This document shows, one piece after another, positions 47,266-61,259 of a stretch of 64,000 bases of DNA. The position numbers were made by a program, and so were the translations under genes. This DNA comes from Apteryx mantelli (taxonomy: Eukaryota; Chordata; Aves; Apterygiformes; Apterygidae): the NCBI RefSeq assembly GCF_036417845.1, contig NC_089979.1, positions 114,423,415-114,487,414 on the forward strand, in the 5' to 3' direction. The first letter of the stretch is position 1. Every line of letters starts with the position of its first letter. A model generated the notes under the pieces. It saw only the letters and a program-made list of their open reading frames with translations, searched no databases and had not been told where the DNA came from.

Positions 47266-49422
47266 TACAACTACAGTCACTGCTACCACAACTGCATTGA
47301 TTCAGAATTTCTGCTATGAGAATAGTTGTTCTTTAGAGAGTAGTTTTGGAATCACAGTTTCTAGAATCATGACCAAGAAAACCTTTGCTGGTGTGTTCTT
47401 TGACAGTGTTCTAGATGATGGGAAGGTAGAGCAAGGTAATTTGAATCTAGCTTGGATAGCAGTCAGCAAAAGTGGTTCTGATGGGTGTGAGGAAAGTGAC
47501 ATTCTGGAGCAAACAGGTCCAGAGTCCTACTGGACAAACAAATACTTCAGAATATGGTGTGATACACTTTATTATAAAGATTTATACAGTCACTTGCCCA
47601 GGGAGAAGTTTTTCTTTTAATTCCAGAGTTTGGTAGTTTTTATGTCTGGAACATATCTCTTTAATTTGTTTCTGTGTCCCAGGTTTGTTTTAACTGGACA
47701 CTTCTGAAAAACAAGCAAGCCTGTTATGTGCTTGTCCTCCTGCATCAGTGAGTCACTGAGGTTAGTAAACATACTGAGCAAACATTGTCTGCTTTAAAAT
47801 GTGTTCTCTGTTGCTTTTACCAAGTATCTTTCTTGGCAGCAGAGATGGCTTTCACTTTATCAAGTGGCAGGTGATTTCATTCTCTTTTTCCCAGGGATAG
47901 CTTTCCCTTAAAAAAAGAATTATGAACTCAAACTCTTCTGTGGTTCTGTCAGCAAAAATGAGTCATTTTAGTTGGCATGAAAGCTGATGGTTCCTTCACT
48001 CTTAAAAGATGCAAGTCCTACTTGAGGTAAGTGGATGAAGTATTGTGAGGGAGCTGTGAAGTTGCTCCCGTTGTATCTCTTTTCTGGCTTGAGGGCTTCA
48101 CATGGGAGGCAGTCTCCAAACGGTCCTGTTTGTAACTTGTCTGTTCCCAAGTAGTTAGGTTCTCTCATTCAAATGCATGTGGTAATAGTCCTGCTTGGTA
48201 AAGCACTGCTGTAATGGGTTAGGCACTGCTGTCTTCATCTGATTGAAAAAAAAAACAACCTCCAAATCTTGTGACATTGGGTTGCTCAGGGAAATGTGGA
48301 ATCATCAGCTCATTGGGCTGTATGCTAGTTTCCTAACTTTTTTTTTTCCTGCAGCCACAGGAAAAGTGTAGTATGCAAGTTAAAGCATAAAAAACATTAA
48401 TTAGATGTTTATGTCTGACTTGGTCTTGATATGTCTTTAATCTTCTGATGATGTAATTATAATGCAGAAAACAGCATGGATCTTCCTAGCAGATAGTTAT
48501 GATGATGTATGATTCTTCAGAGCAAGTTTTTTTTTTTTTTTTAATTGCTGAGGTAAACATTCATTTTAAGTCATTCAAATAACTTTCCCCCTAAACCAAC
48601 TGCTGCTGATGGAGGACATCTGATACCTTTTAGTGTTCGCTGTTTTGCTCACTGCACTTTTTTGGTGAAGGGTGGAATTTGTATGGTTTCTGATGTAGCT
48701 CATGAAGTCCTTTGAAAAGTGAGGTGACAGTACCCATAGAGATCCAGTGTTGTAATATGTAATATTAGTGACATTATCCAGTATTACAACCTGGCACCAG
48801 ACATGGGCTGGACTCTGTACAGGATTTTATGGGGTTTTCAAAGGCTGAATCAGTTCCCTGATCTGATTCTCAGCATGGTCCCATGAGCAGATCTTCTGGT
48901 ACAATGAAAGGGGGGCAGTATGTCATGGCATGAGAGCAGTACTTGGCAGTAGAAATACCTTAAGAGGATACTGCTGTCAAAGACTATCTCATGAGACCAT
49001 AAGCATTGTTCCAAAGTCCAGTTCAGGAAACAGCAGTGCACTTTTTTAAGGCACTAAACTAGTCTGGACAACATCTTGTTTTTTGTATTTCAAGGGAAAT
49101 GCATATGAGTAAAAAGTAGGCAGAACCCTAAAATCATTGGCTCTCTTCTTCATCTGGTGTATGGGGGCTATATGAAGCAAGATAATAGGCTACATGGATA
49201 TGGGCCTGCTTGCACTATACATGAATCTGGCCCCAGTGTTATCTGAACTAAGCTAATACTAGGTAATACTAGCTAAGCATGAGACAGATACTTTACGTAC
49301 ATGTAAAATTACATATATGAAATTTATTGTGTATCTTTCAGTTTCTCTCTACCTTGGACTCTTTGTGTGTTATAGAGTAGTTTTTTTGTTCCATCCTCTT
49401 ATAGGTGCTCTCAGAAGATAAG

Positions 49423-49470
49423 CATATATATGTGTATATATATATATATATGTATGTATGTATGTATACA
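49423..49470 (+). repeat. TA/GTAT microsatellite
   Basis: CATATATATGTGTATATA leads into a TA run and four GTAT units. Low-complexity tract. Confidence 0.95.
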
Positions 49471-51667
49471 CTCAAAAGACCTCTGATAAGAAACGGGTCC
49501 CATGGATGGGATGGATTTTCTTCCATCCTCCCTGTGCTTGTTTCATCTCCCTTTTTGTTACTGCGGTTTAAGGACATTCAGTTTGTAAAATGTGAGGCAC
49601 GGATTATAGTGATAACTACGCAGTTGAAGTTTGTGTTTCTCATTCCACACTCACTGCTTTGTTTCTGTTAGGCTGTTGTAGCATGAAGATGGGCAGCTGT
49701 GCAAAACAGTTTCAGATGGTGAAATGCATGGAATATGTTATGAAGAAAAAATGCTTGTTGGAAGGGTCTCCTCATTGCTGTGTGTTTGTAAGCATTCTGA
49801 GATGTCTGATGTCTGTTAAAGAAGCAGCACAATTTTAATATTTATTGAAAGAAACCAGTGTCTGGTTTTCTTGTCAATCAAATTAAAGAACTTATGCAAG
49901 AAATTGTAGGTTATTATGCAATAGTGATTTTTTTTTAAATAGCAATAATAATAACGGCTATCTTTCCATTCCATTGTAAATACCCAAAGCAATTTCTCTT
50001 TGGCTAGAATGACACTGCAGTGCTTCATACTGCTTTTGGGGCCTCTCTTAATGTGGACAAAGATTCTGGCCTCTCTTGTGCATTCAAGGCTGATGTTGAA
50101 AAGTTCTGTTTGGGAGTTGGCTTTTATGATGTATGAAAACACCGAATGATCGCTTGGAAACATCTTTGCTTCTCCTTCTGCCCTTCTCTCCTCTCCCAGC
50201 AATTCTGTGTCAGCTCCAGAATTGGGCTTGCCAATGCTTCTGATTTGTATCAGAATTATTGTGAGGAATTTGGCAACATGAAATGCCACTGAGATGGAGG
50301 TTATGAAGGCACTTCCCATAAGACGTCAGGTTAAACTCCATGTCTACGTTTCTTGCAGAGGGACTTCCAGTTCACACAGTATAATTGCCCAGCCCATCAC
50401 TGAGAGCTTGTGTTGTTCCGGCAATACAAAGAATAGGTAGATCATGATTACAAATAGGTTTTAAATCAGGTATTTGAATGCAAGAAGTAATACCATTGAA
50501 ACAAGCTTCAGAGAGCTTTGTTGACTCCATAAAAGTAGAATTTTACTTTGCTTTTAAACTGAGACCACGTTGCCTTGGTTAGCCATATTACAGATGATAC
50601 CACTTAATATTCTCTGGCCACTGTGATGCTAAAAGAGAAATTAGGTCAAGGAACATTACAGGTGAATTATCTTGATTTTCTAAGTTTAACAGAAAATTCC
50701 AGAGTTCATTGCAATATATTTCTTTCTGTGTAGAATTTTCCATTTTTAAGGCAAAAATCTGTAATTGCAAACATGGAGAACAATCATCTCTAAAATCAAC
50801 TTGGTTTTGATTTTAATGGCTATATTAATGATTTTCCCCATTGTAATTTAATAGCAATGGTGATCTTCCTTGTAGGAATAACAGACTGACTCATTCGGTG
50901 TAGTGACATAGACACACACGCACTCGCTCACATTCAGTTACGTATGTATCTTAAGGAGCTACTGTTTTGTTCAGTAGAGCTTACCATATATGTTAGCAAA
51001 ATCTGCTGCAGAAAAATGTTCTTGAGAAGAATGGGAACTGTGGGGCCTAGACTGAGAGATTTTCTGCCTTGGAGCAGATGAACTGCCAGTTGTTGGTTTC
51101 AGTGAGGATATGGAGCTGACCATGGCAAAAGACAAATAACTACAGATCAAGGAAGCCTAGAACCATAAAGTTGGAATGTGAGTGCTGCGCTCCATGCTTT
51201 AAAGACAAAGAAGAGGTGACTCCTGAGATGAAAGTAGATGTAGTCTGAAGAATGAAGGTGACTAGATGCCAAACCCATGGAATGCTTATTGTTCTTAAGT
51301 TATGTGTGTGTGAAGTATTGCTGGAGACAATAGGTAATTCATGGCCTAGAAGTGTAGCTGGACATAGGGGTGTAGTTCAGACATAGATTTGAAGATGCAG
51401 AGGAAAGAAGAGGTATTGAGCACTCAAAATTTGCAGACACCATTTCATGCAAGTTTTTCAGTGGAATGGGTCAAGATGACTAACAGGCTAGGAAAATACT
51501 AATGAAATGAAGTGTCGGGGTCTGCAGTAAAAGTCTTTGTGACCCTAGGGAGGAAGATGGAGAACCAAGGCAAGTTAGTATAGGCCTCCTGATGGTTTAA
51601 GGATGTATGCTGTGGGAACAGGGTTATTTGACCACTGGGAAGCTTTCATAGCCTCTTCATGAAGATG

Positions 51668-51692
51668 CCCCCCCCCCCCACACACACACACA
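51668..51692 (+). repeat. C12-(AC)6 tract
   Basis: Twelve C residues followed by an AC dinucleotide run. Confidence 0.95.
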
Positions 51693-52639
51693 ATTGGTGC
51701 TGTAAGGAACTGAATGTAACTGACAGGAAGAACTAAGGAGTGCAGAATTTGAGAGTCTTGGTGGTGCCTGTACACAAGGAGAAGAAAATCATATATGGAG
51801 TATACAGTAGTAGATAAACGAGTGTCAGCGTTGAATACAAAGAAGGAAGTAACCACCGACTTTGGTGATTACAGGGTCAGGGGGGTGACACAGATGATCA
51901 GAAGGATTCTGCCCAGCCAGCCAAGGAGCAAGACATATGTATATGCGGAGTAATGTATAATTGTACAAACATTTCATTTTTTTAAATATTACAGTATCAA
52001 AGCTAGCATTTTATTAATACAAACATATAATTAATTTTGAGATCCTTCACTGGTAATTCATATTACCCTATTGCAGAGGGATTATGGATACATTTTGGCA
52101 ACAGAAATTGTATAAGGATATTCAAAGGGCTGCACTGTTCAGGAAAGACTAATAAAGCTAAAGGGATTGGTGATTCTATGTTCATGGTATGACAGATGAT
52201 AAAGAGGCAAGAAAAGATAACATTTGCCAAATATGCCCACTTTGGATTAAGTATTTATAGGAAGGATGGTGAAATAAATTCTACTGTTCCTAGTGCTAGG
52301 AGTCTTGTTACAGACATCCAGGGTTAGATTTAGAAATGGGTGGATTTCTATAATTAAACTTGTGCTGGAAATTCTAGATAAGGAAACACTTGCTAGGATC
52401 TAGGTATTCCTGAATCCATTAACCAGCAGAATTATTCACCAATAGTCACTGGCCTAATAGGAGTCAGCATTATTGTAGACTTATTCAGGATAGGCAGCAA
52501 GGTTATTACTAAAGAACTGATTATCAAAACAAAGCTTCTTTGACTGAATGCCAGTAGACTTGCTTTAAATCAAAAGGCAAGATAAAGCAAACTTACCATG
52601 TCTAAGATGCTTTATTTCAGGAAAACAAACTTTGAGTGA

Positions 52640-53935
52640 TCATGAGATCTAATGAGTGGAATAAGGTTGACTAATGACCTCAAGGACTTGATTGTAGAGG
52701 ACTCTTGGTATTTTTGGCATCAAAGTGCAGAACCTCGCCCAACTTTGAATAAAGAGAAAAACTTTATAGGAAAGTGCTGTAGACACAACCAAAACATGAA
52801 ATGTCATGTCTGACAGAGCAGATTTTATGGTACTTTGAGAGAATTTATTAGTTAAAATGGATAAGATGGGGATTAATACAAGAGTTAGCTAAAGAAGAGA
52901 TAACAGAAACTTGTATTGAAAGGGGGATTACAGGACTGGAGACATGTTTTGAAACATAGCCTTGAGGAAAAAATCATATCGAATAGTTTAATTCATGATA
53001 TTGCACAAAAACTTGCAGCAATTTTAGGGATGGATTAAGAGGGGCAGTCAGAGGCTAATGGGATTACATCTCTTCATTGGCCCTTCCAGTGCTAAGTTGT
53101 ATATCGTGGTTAGTCGTCCTAGCCAGATCACGTCTGTGGCCAGGCTCTGAAGTGCCAATGACATTTGCTCCTCACACAAAGTTATGAGGCATCAGCAACA
53201 TGAAGAGGATGGTGATAATCATGCTTCGGGGGGAATGGACTAATGAAAATGGGATGAAGTGCAGGAATGCGAAGAGTTAGGTGAAACATTTAGTGACTAA
53301 TATCAAGAATTACTATTATAAAACAAAAGCTTATCAGTTGGAAACAGCAGAGTATGCTGGGCATGCTGGAAGATCACAGGTTCACAAGGAGTGATAGGTG
53401 TGAAGTAACCATGCAAAAAGTATCTATGATCCTAATATTTTAAGATATCTTAGATGAGGTATTGCCAGAAGGAAGTAATAATTAATACCACTGTTCAAGT
53501 TGTTAATGTGCAATGCAATGTACAGTCCCAGCCACCCATTTTCACCACAGGTAGTCTCAAAACTGTAATGGGAGAAGAGAAGGGGGGCCACTGGGATGAT
53601 CAGGAGAAAGGAGAACTAACCCTGGAGACTTCAGAAGTTTAAACTGTCTAACAAAATTAAAGCTGAGAAATTATATGATTGTTGTGGGTGATCCTGTTAA
53701 GTGGATAATCTCTGGCACGAAAAAGAGCTCTTTAGTGTAAAGAACAAAACTGGCATAAAGAGGAACAGATGTAAACTCCACGATGTAACTTTGGGCCAGA
53801 AGTTGATTCCTAATCGTGGAAGTGGTATCATCCTGAGAAGAGTGATGGGAGGAAGATTGCAACTAGGTATAAGATGATGCTTGAGGAACCCTGTGACATG
53901 GTAGAAGTCCCTTTCAGTTCTCTGTTCCAGTGTCC
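52640..53935 (+). mobile_element. Decayed CR1-type LINE, 5'-truncated, sense orientation
   Basis: The firm part is 53230-53935, where words typical of reptile and bird CR1 elements occur in order: ATGAAAATGGGATGAAGTGC, GTGACTAATATCAAGAATTA, CTTATCAGTTGGAA, GATCACAGG, GAGGTATTGCCAGAAGGAAG, GCCACTGGGATGATCAGGAG, GATATGATTGTTG-like ATTATATGATTGTTG, AAGAGCTCTTTAG, CTAATCGTGGAAGTGG and AAGATGATGCTTGAGG. The stretch 52640-53230 shows weaker agreement (GTAGAGGACTCTTGGTATTT, TTTATAGGAAAGTGCTGTAG). The element has many indels and no intact reading frame, so it is long dead. The family assignment is from memory, not a search. Confidence 0.7.
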
Positions 53936-56900
53936 TTAAGAGTGTGTGCTTGCCTTATTTGCGGATTATGAGGAATCATACAAAGCAACACTGGAATACC
54001 ATATCCCACAGAAATCATGGGGCATGTGTAAGGAGGTGAAGTGTAATTATCAGGCTTGGAATTTGGCCTCAGTACTGAAAGTAATTCTTGACTCTTCGTG
54101 AGAAATCATATTAGATTCCTGAAGGCACTCAGTGATTGGGATTTCATTTTTATGTATCTTCCAAAAGGCTAATAATAGTTGCTTTGGGGACTTCAGGGAG
54201 CTTTCATTCCTTACATCATTGTCACTGTCAAAAGAAGAAAATCCACTGTATTGCCCTGGACTGGCAAGGCTCAAAAAGGAAATTATTAGATGTCAGTGAT
54301 TTAAATTGGGTCGTGTCTGGAAAGAAATTACATTTTTTGTGACAAAGCCTATTACTAAGGATACTGTGAATGACTGCTATTATGCTCTGAAATAGTTACT
54401 TTGGTCTCTGAATAAATGCAACTCTGAGTGTCTTGGAAGTTTTGTCTATCAAAATGGTATTAGCCAAATTGATTGCTATGTGCAGTGGATTTGACCCTCT
54501 AACTCACCTGTTATCCTCGTTAATATGAATACAAAGCTGGGCAAAAAAATATAGAGCCTGGTTAATAATATCAATATGGCAATACTCTTTAACCTTCCAT
54601 AACTTAAAACACTGAAAATTGTTTTAACAGAGATTTCACACAAAATTTCAAACATGCTTTCTAAACTGTCCAAGGTTAGTGCTTTTAGCAGGAGGTAAAC
54701 CTTTTAAAGGGAGTTCTTAACCTCTGAAAACAGGAGTTGCCTACCCAACTAGACTGCCCATAGGCTACTGGGCTCTCACACTTATGCTACGTTGTGTTTG
54801 TAGTTGTTGTACAGAAGATCTTTACACTGGGCATTGGTACATCATTTTGGAGGCTACAGGAGCGATGGAATCCTTGGTCTCGGACACAGATAAGAAAAGA
54901 CACAGATAAGGAAAGACAAAGAAACATAAGAGACAAGAAAGATGTAAAAATGCCATAATGAACTCGTGTGTCTTGAGAAAACCTCTAATCTAATGAGAAT
55001 GGATTTTGTTTCAGAGATTGTACCAGTACAATTAATTATTCATGGCAGCGACATCATTAGGATTTCATTTTATTTTAAGGCCTCTAAGTGACTTGGAAAA
55101 TTGGGTTAAGCTGAAGAGGAGTTTCAGGAGAGAGACAGAGGAAAGCTTTTCATTTTATTGGCTTGTCTAATATTTTCTAGATAGCTATTAGAGGTACAAA
55201 CACAAATTACGCTCAAGCTCTAAAATTCCTGCATTAAATGTCAGCATAAATTTGAACAACATAAATATGAAGTCTGGGCCAAATTGGAATCATGATGGCT
55301 TTTTGTGGAACTATTTAGATACCATTTAACTGACCTGCTGTCAGTAGCTTGGGACTTGCTGTACTTCAGCACTGTTCATTAACACCAGGTTCCATGATCA
55401 GTGGCTCCGTGTTGGAGTTTCCAAGCTTGGATGCCTAATGTCTCATGTACAGAAATAAGGGGTCTTATGGCCTTTCTCCTCGTCCTGCAGTAGCTTAAGT
55501 GCAGGCAGAAATGCATAACCCTGGGCCATCCCCAGGGTTCTCTATAAAACCGAAAATCTTTAGCTGAGGTACATCCAGAACCAAGTCTAATATATATCTG
55601 CCTTGCTCAGTAGAAAGGAAAGGCAGAAACAGATCTAGAAAGCAGTAGTGGCCAGACCTCTCCTTCATGTACGGTAGCTAAAGCTCTTTGCTTTTGAACA
55701 AACTATCAAGTGTACTGCTCATGTATCCACAGACAAAAGCTCTTTCCTGCATGGGCACCCCTGCCCTGGAGAGGACAACTTGTACTCCAGCCAGAACGGG
55801 AGGGGCTGCTGCCCACAGCAGTGTTGTATGACCTGAGACTGTATACCCCATAAAGCACAGCTAATGGGAATATGGTGGGGATTACCTTTCTCTGGTCTCC
55901 TGGTAAATCTATACCTGATTCACAGATAGGTTATACAGCCTCTGAGCTGCTAACAGTTGTATGCTGTTGAGAAGATTTTTTTTTTTTTAAACACATGGAT
56001 GCTAGCCTGGGAACTATCCAGGCATTTGAGTGTTTAAAAAGTCTGTTTTTCTTTTTCTTTTTGTAATGTTTATTTGTTCCTTTCTTTGTAATTCTCCCCG
56101 TTAACTCATGGACATCATTCAGGGACAGATTTAAATCGAAGCAGACAGACTCCAGTTCTGTTCTGTCCCTCAGACAGTTTAGATTTGTTTGAAAGTGCCA
56201 TTGGGAGAACACTTGGTATGACTGGAATGCTCATGTCTTTATTTTTCATTCATATCACGTGTGAAGTAACCCGGCTATAACTTGAGATGTTCATATGGCT
56301 GTGGTGGTACCATCTCTGTTTTGACTGGCTGAGGATTTTGTAAATTATTTACAATAGTTTACTGGGGACAGTCAGAAACAATGGACTGGCCACCTAGAAG
56401 AATATGGGGAATGAAGCTTCAAGATGCTTTGAGAAATTGCACTGGGCAATATCTCTTGAAAATGAAAGAATACATCTCAAAGTACTGGCCTGGATCCAGT
56501 TTCAGGCTAGGTCTGAAACTGAGAAACAATCTCTTACTTTGATGTGTGAAAGGGTTTGCTTCCCAACATTTATATCTAGCTGACACTGGGAGAGAAAAAT
56601 CCTACTGAAATTTTCTAAGAAGTTTCAGTAAGACAATTGCCATTTGTCCTACAGTCTCCAAGAGTTGCTTTACATGAAAATCTACAACAGCTCTGGGTTG
56701 CCAAGCTCCTTCTCACCTGAAAACAGAGATGGGCCACAGCAAGGTTCCTCCTGGTATTATGGATATCAGCTGGATCAACCCTGAATCAGAAGAAAAAGCA
56801 GCAACTGCTGCTGAATTGCTGATGTTGTGACCTACCTGTGGCATCTCCCAGATGATTTCTCAGGCATCTCGCTTTAGTTGCAGCCCAGCCAGGTTACAGC

Positions 56901-58269
56901 TGTGCAGCCTTCCTGGACTATTCAGCCCCCCGCTGCTGGAGGGTGCTGTGCCTATGGAGCTGCACATACAATGGCTTCCCAAGAGGGTTAAAGGCATCAC
57001 AGGTTGATCTTTTTCAAGTGATGAGTGCTTCTACTCGCCAGTGTAACACAAAGAAAAATATGGAGAGTGCTCAGCACCTTGCAGATTGAGGCTTTCTAGA
57101 ATAAAAGGAACCTCCTAAAGCATATAAAGGCAGAACCATTATGTTGGCCATTAATTAATTTCCTGTGAAGAGCATGAGATGTCTCAGTCCTAGGACTTCA
57201 GGTGGTGTTCCTCTGCCACAATGTTATCCTGTTTTTTTATGGTGTATAGCATACAAGGGGAAGGGGTAGACATCTTTGCTACTTCTGATGGCATACTTAA
57301 GACTGCTTGCTTTCCCTCAGCTGCAGCTGGGGAGGATTGGAAATGTCTTCCCACAGTATCTCATCTTAATCAGTCTGAATAGGTGATTGTTTTGGGCTGT
57401 GAATCTCTCCCTCGATTCCCTGAGGCTCTGCTTGAGCTGCTCACCAGGAGGAAAATTTTTGTACTTTAAACAATCAGGCTTACAACCTTCCCAAACTTCT
57501 AATAGATGGAATGTGGCTGCAGTCTTAATGTTTATTTAGGCTTCAAGAAGAAGGAACCACAGAAGGAAAAAAATATCTGTTCAAATAATAAAACCTTTTC
57601 TCCTGATGACTTTTTGATGATATTACTTTGGTGGCTAGACACTTGACTTTACAATATGTAAATACTTATTTATTTTCCCATATGAGGAGAAAATTCAAGT
57701 CAAATAAATTGAAGTCAGTTTGGTACTTTAATTTCTCTCACTCCTTTTGAAAGATTTCCTATTATTTTTGCAACTAAGTAAATGTGTTTGACTAAGCTTT
57801 CTTTTTTCCCATGAATGGCCTTGGGTAGCTACTATAATTTTAAAAATATGGGTGAAATGTAACTTCTTAATATAGCGAGCCTAGCATAGAACACTTCTTT
57901 TCTCATTTGTTGTCTGCTATGGCTAATGTAAAGCTTAAACCTGTACATGTAGGTTGGCTGGACCAGCCTGGACTCATGAAGATGATTTTTCTTTAGCACT
58001 AGTTCACACAAACTTGATTTACTCTTCCTGGGAAAGTAATGGCACTTTTCTAGCTGTTGGAGAGTAGTGATGTTTTTCTAATTATCCATTATTAAATCTC
58101 AATCATCCAGATCCTTGCTAAGCAACACTTTTGAGGATTTCCTCTAGCTCTAACCTTGTTCCTATCCAAGCAAATTTCAAAACCCCTGTTCACTTTATTA
58201 GAGCAGTGCGTTAGCAGCTAGGCAATACCTTTGTTGACTCAGGGCCATGGCAATACAAGTATGTGTTGC
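53936..58269. other. Intergenic, no gene recognised
   Basis: About 4.3 kb. A short duplication ACACAGATAAG(G)AAAGACA occurs at about 54886-54920, and a T run at about 55977. No gene or clear repeat was seen. Confidence 0.7.
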
Positions 58270-58375
58270 TTTACAAACACAGATCCAGATTCTGCCACCA
58301 GGTATGCAAAGGCTTATGTTTATGGGCTCAGTCAGCCCATTAGCCTACTTCAGAGAAACTCCCACTTCGATCTTG
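58270..58375. repeat. Possible ancient sauropsid repeat fragment
   Basis: GATCCAGATTCTGCCACC followed by GTATGCAAAGGCTTATGTTT and AGCCTACTTCAGAGAAACT resembles the common reptile repeat that starts CCAGATTCTGCCACCCTTA and is followed by GACTTCAATGGGA-type sequence. The left 18 bp are convincing; the rest is weak. Confidence 0.35.
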
Positions 58376-60107
58376 TTGATTAACACCAATGTTAGAGTAA
58401 GCTTAACTGTTTCCTTGTTTGGGGTGGGTTTTGATATGTGCTCACCATTCTTTAGCATGCCAGTAAGGAAGAGGACCATGCAGTACTAGGTGATTAATTA
58501 GTGCTTGTTTTTGTTTCTCTAAGGGTCCCAGTCCAAAAATCCTGCAGTACAGGGTAGCTGCTAGCAAACAGGAAAGATCCTTAAGAAGGATGACACCATA
58601 TGTTTTCCCTCATAACAAGAAACATATTATGCAGAAATACTAATGGTATCTACTAAGCTGTGTTATCTCAGGATGAGACAACTTGAAAAAGCATCAGCTG
58701 GGAGAAAGCCGATTCCAAGCTACAGCTGATGTGAATTAGCACAGTCCTGGCAGGAGCCTATAGGAGGGCTAAGAGGCAGAGAAGGAGTGGTGGATCTTGT
58801 GAAGCTGGTGGAAGATGAGGACTTCACAGTGTCAGGCCTGTAAGGGGTTGGAGGATGTAAGATAGGTAAATTTGTTAGAACAGTTTTGTCTGAGTTAGTG
58901 TCATGAGTGTAAATGATGAAGGGCTGGAAAGCTCCTTGTTCTTGAGGCGCTTGTTGATGAATATGAGTTTGAAGAGCACTGAAGCTCTCTGACTAGAAAT
59001 AAAATGGGGGTAGGCTGGGGCCTTGGGACAGCCTTATGGGGCATGTAAGAAAGGATAGGTAAGGGGCAGTTGGTGCTATCTTTTGATGATGGATACTGTT
59101 TGTTTGCTTTGAGTGGACTGGTGTGACTATAAGCAAGTCAGCTGGGACTAAAAGGCTTGAGAAGGTAAGTAGAAAACAGACTGCATTTAGTGGAGACTAG
59201 GAGAGAGGAAAGTTAAAGCTTTCCTGAAAAGGAAAGGAGTAGAAATAGTATGCAATGAAACACCTTTGGGATGCAGCAGGGGGTTGCATAACTAAAAGGG
59301 AGAGAAAGGAGAGGGAAAAAAAAAAAAAAAAACAGCAATCCTAAACCTGAAGTCACTTCCTAAGGCTTCTCAAAGCACCTGGATGTCTAAATCCCATCCA
59401 ACCTTGATGCCTTGGGTAGCTAGAAAATTCTTTAGACTTCCAAACTCAGAATGGAGCTGGTGTGGAAAGGGACAGTTGACAAAGCTGTGCTGGATGTGAT
59501 TCAACTTGGTTCAGCAGAGCTGACTAATCAAAAAATGCCTTTAGTGAGCTTGGTTTTGGCTGCCTCCTCTTCTGGGGGTTGTATTGCCTGTGCTGGACTT
59601 GTTATATGGTTCCCTCTTTCTGCATGGCCTCTGCAGGCTTGGACCTTCCCCCAGAATGGGCTGTTGTTAGCTTGACAGCACGCTCCAGCAGTGATAAGCA
59701 TGCGTCTGCTTTTTTTGAACTGAAGGTTGTTTAAATACGTCAGTGAAACACTGTGTACTGGGGAACAGCAATAATAAACTTTTGAGAACTGTAGGCTCCT
59801 GACTGGTGCCGGCAGGATGAGTGATGAGGGCCTGAGGGGGGTGAGTCTCTGTACGTAGATACTGGGTATAATGGTAGAATTTCACAGATATTAAATGATT
59901 TGTTCTAGTTCTCCCATCATAGGCTAGAATACTGGGAGCAGAAGTCTTGCCCTTTCAAAGAAAAGAAAACAGAAATTGAGGGTTAGATTTAATGAAAGTG
60001 CAATCCCATTATTTTTCCTCCTGCTTTTTGTTTGCTTGTTTGCCTAGTTCAATGAACTATGTTCCACATAGGTACTTAGCTGTATATTAAATTTTAAAAC
60101 ACCTATG
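58376..60107. other. Intergenic, no gene recognised
   Basis: About 1.7 kb, purine-rich on the + strand between about 58.7 and 59.3 kb and ending in an A17 run (59316-59332). Nothing recognised. Confidence 0.7.
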
Positions 60108-60250
60108 TTGTATGCTATGTCTTAATATTGGATGTTGTTTCCCCAATTTAACACATGCAGCTGGCTAGATTGCTGTACACTGTATACTTCTAACTGTTAA
60201 ATGTTTAGTCCTCAAAAATAATCCTCCCTCTTGGGGCCAACTCTTTTCCC
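60108..60250 (+). repeat. Direct repeat pair, copy A
   Basis: This copy is homologous over about 140 bp to 61260-61405, in the same orientation. Shared words include TTTAACACAT, a GCTxGCTA-like segment, and a 37-bp block identical in both copies (60198-60234 here, containing GTCCTCAAAAATAATCCTCC). The homology fades after the shared CCAA and CTTTTCC/CTTTCC. I do not recognise the family; no terminal inverted repeats or poly(A) tail are seen. Confidence 0.8.
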
Positions 60251-61259
60251 CATTGGATCCCAAAGCTCTGGAGAAATTGAAGGTTGAGACTCATCTATGC
60301 TGCTCTTACACTTCCTAAGCTGCAATTGCTGCTGCTGTATTTGAAATGCCCTGTAGCTTACCTGGCTGAAAACTGCCTATGCAGGTACTAGTAGAAATCA
60401 GGTTAGAGCTCAGCAAGACTAAATTCTCAAATCCTGTTACTCAGCTGAATTTTGTATTAGAGTATTTCTGAACTGAACTGCAATTATGGTAGTGACTGCA
60501 GTATAGTCATAACACAATTAGGTGTTCTTGAATATCCCATTAGGCACCTAAAACTAAAACTTTGAGAGTATTAAGTCATTTGGGTGCTTTTTGCATTATA
60601 GCCATGGTGCTGTGAAGTATGCAGAAAGCCTCTCCAGGTTCATGTCAATTTACCAACCTGCGTGTTTTGTTTCTGAAGTGAAAAGATTGTATGTTAGAGT
60701 TGGGTGTTTTGGAGTGTTTTTTGCCTTTCTAGGTTTTTTTTTTTTTTTTTCCTGTTAGTAATCAGGGCATCTGCAAGAGTACTTTTTCTGTGAAGGAAGA
60801 AGGCTGAGTTTGCATTAAATGTTCTTCTTGCTGCTCTGACTTTGTGTTAGCAGCCAATCTGAGTGGGAAGGTGAGGCTGTCAATGGCTGCGTGAATCCTA
60901 GGATGAATGTCTCATTGCATAGCAATGCCATGGAAGTACCATGTGTTGCACGTGGAGATTTTTGTTTGCGGGATGGGATCCTGTATTTGGTTTTGGAGCA
61001 ATAGCGTTAGACCATGCCACTCTGACTCATATATGGCCAAAATATGGTGACTATTTTATAAATTGTGTGTGCGTGCCTGCACCACTCTTCATAGATGTCC
61101 TGTAGCAGAACTGCTGAAATGTATTTGAGACATGCCTTTACTTACTTTTGTCTGGGTACATGCATACTTCATCAGATCCAGATTGCCCTATTAAAAAATG
61201 GGCCTCTTCTTGAAACTCCACTAAACTGTTTCTCTTCTTTCAGTTGTTAACAAAAGCAA

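Larger units (their letters stand above)
44026..52600. other. Intergenic downstream of HERPUD2, no gene recognised
   Basis: About 8.6 kb. It contains a CTCF-like motif at 47252, a TA/GTAT microsatellite (49423-49470) and a C12-(AC)6 tract (51668-51692). Reading frames of 134 codons (+, 47216-47620) and 167 codons (-, 49816-50319) match nothing I recognise and lack gene context. The + strand is purine-rich from about 51.0 kb onward. Confidence 0.7.

Noticed and set aside
49816..50319. Minus-strand 167-codon frame
   Set aside because: Matches no family I know, has low-complexity Lys/Tyr-rich parts, and no splice or promoter context; expected by chance over 64 kb on six frames.
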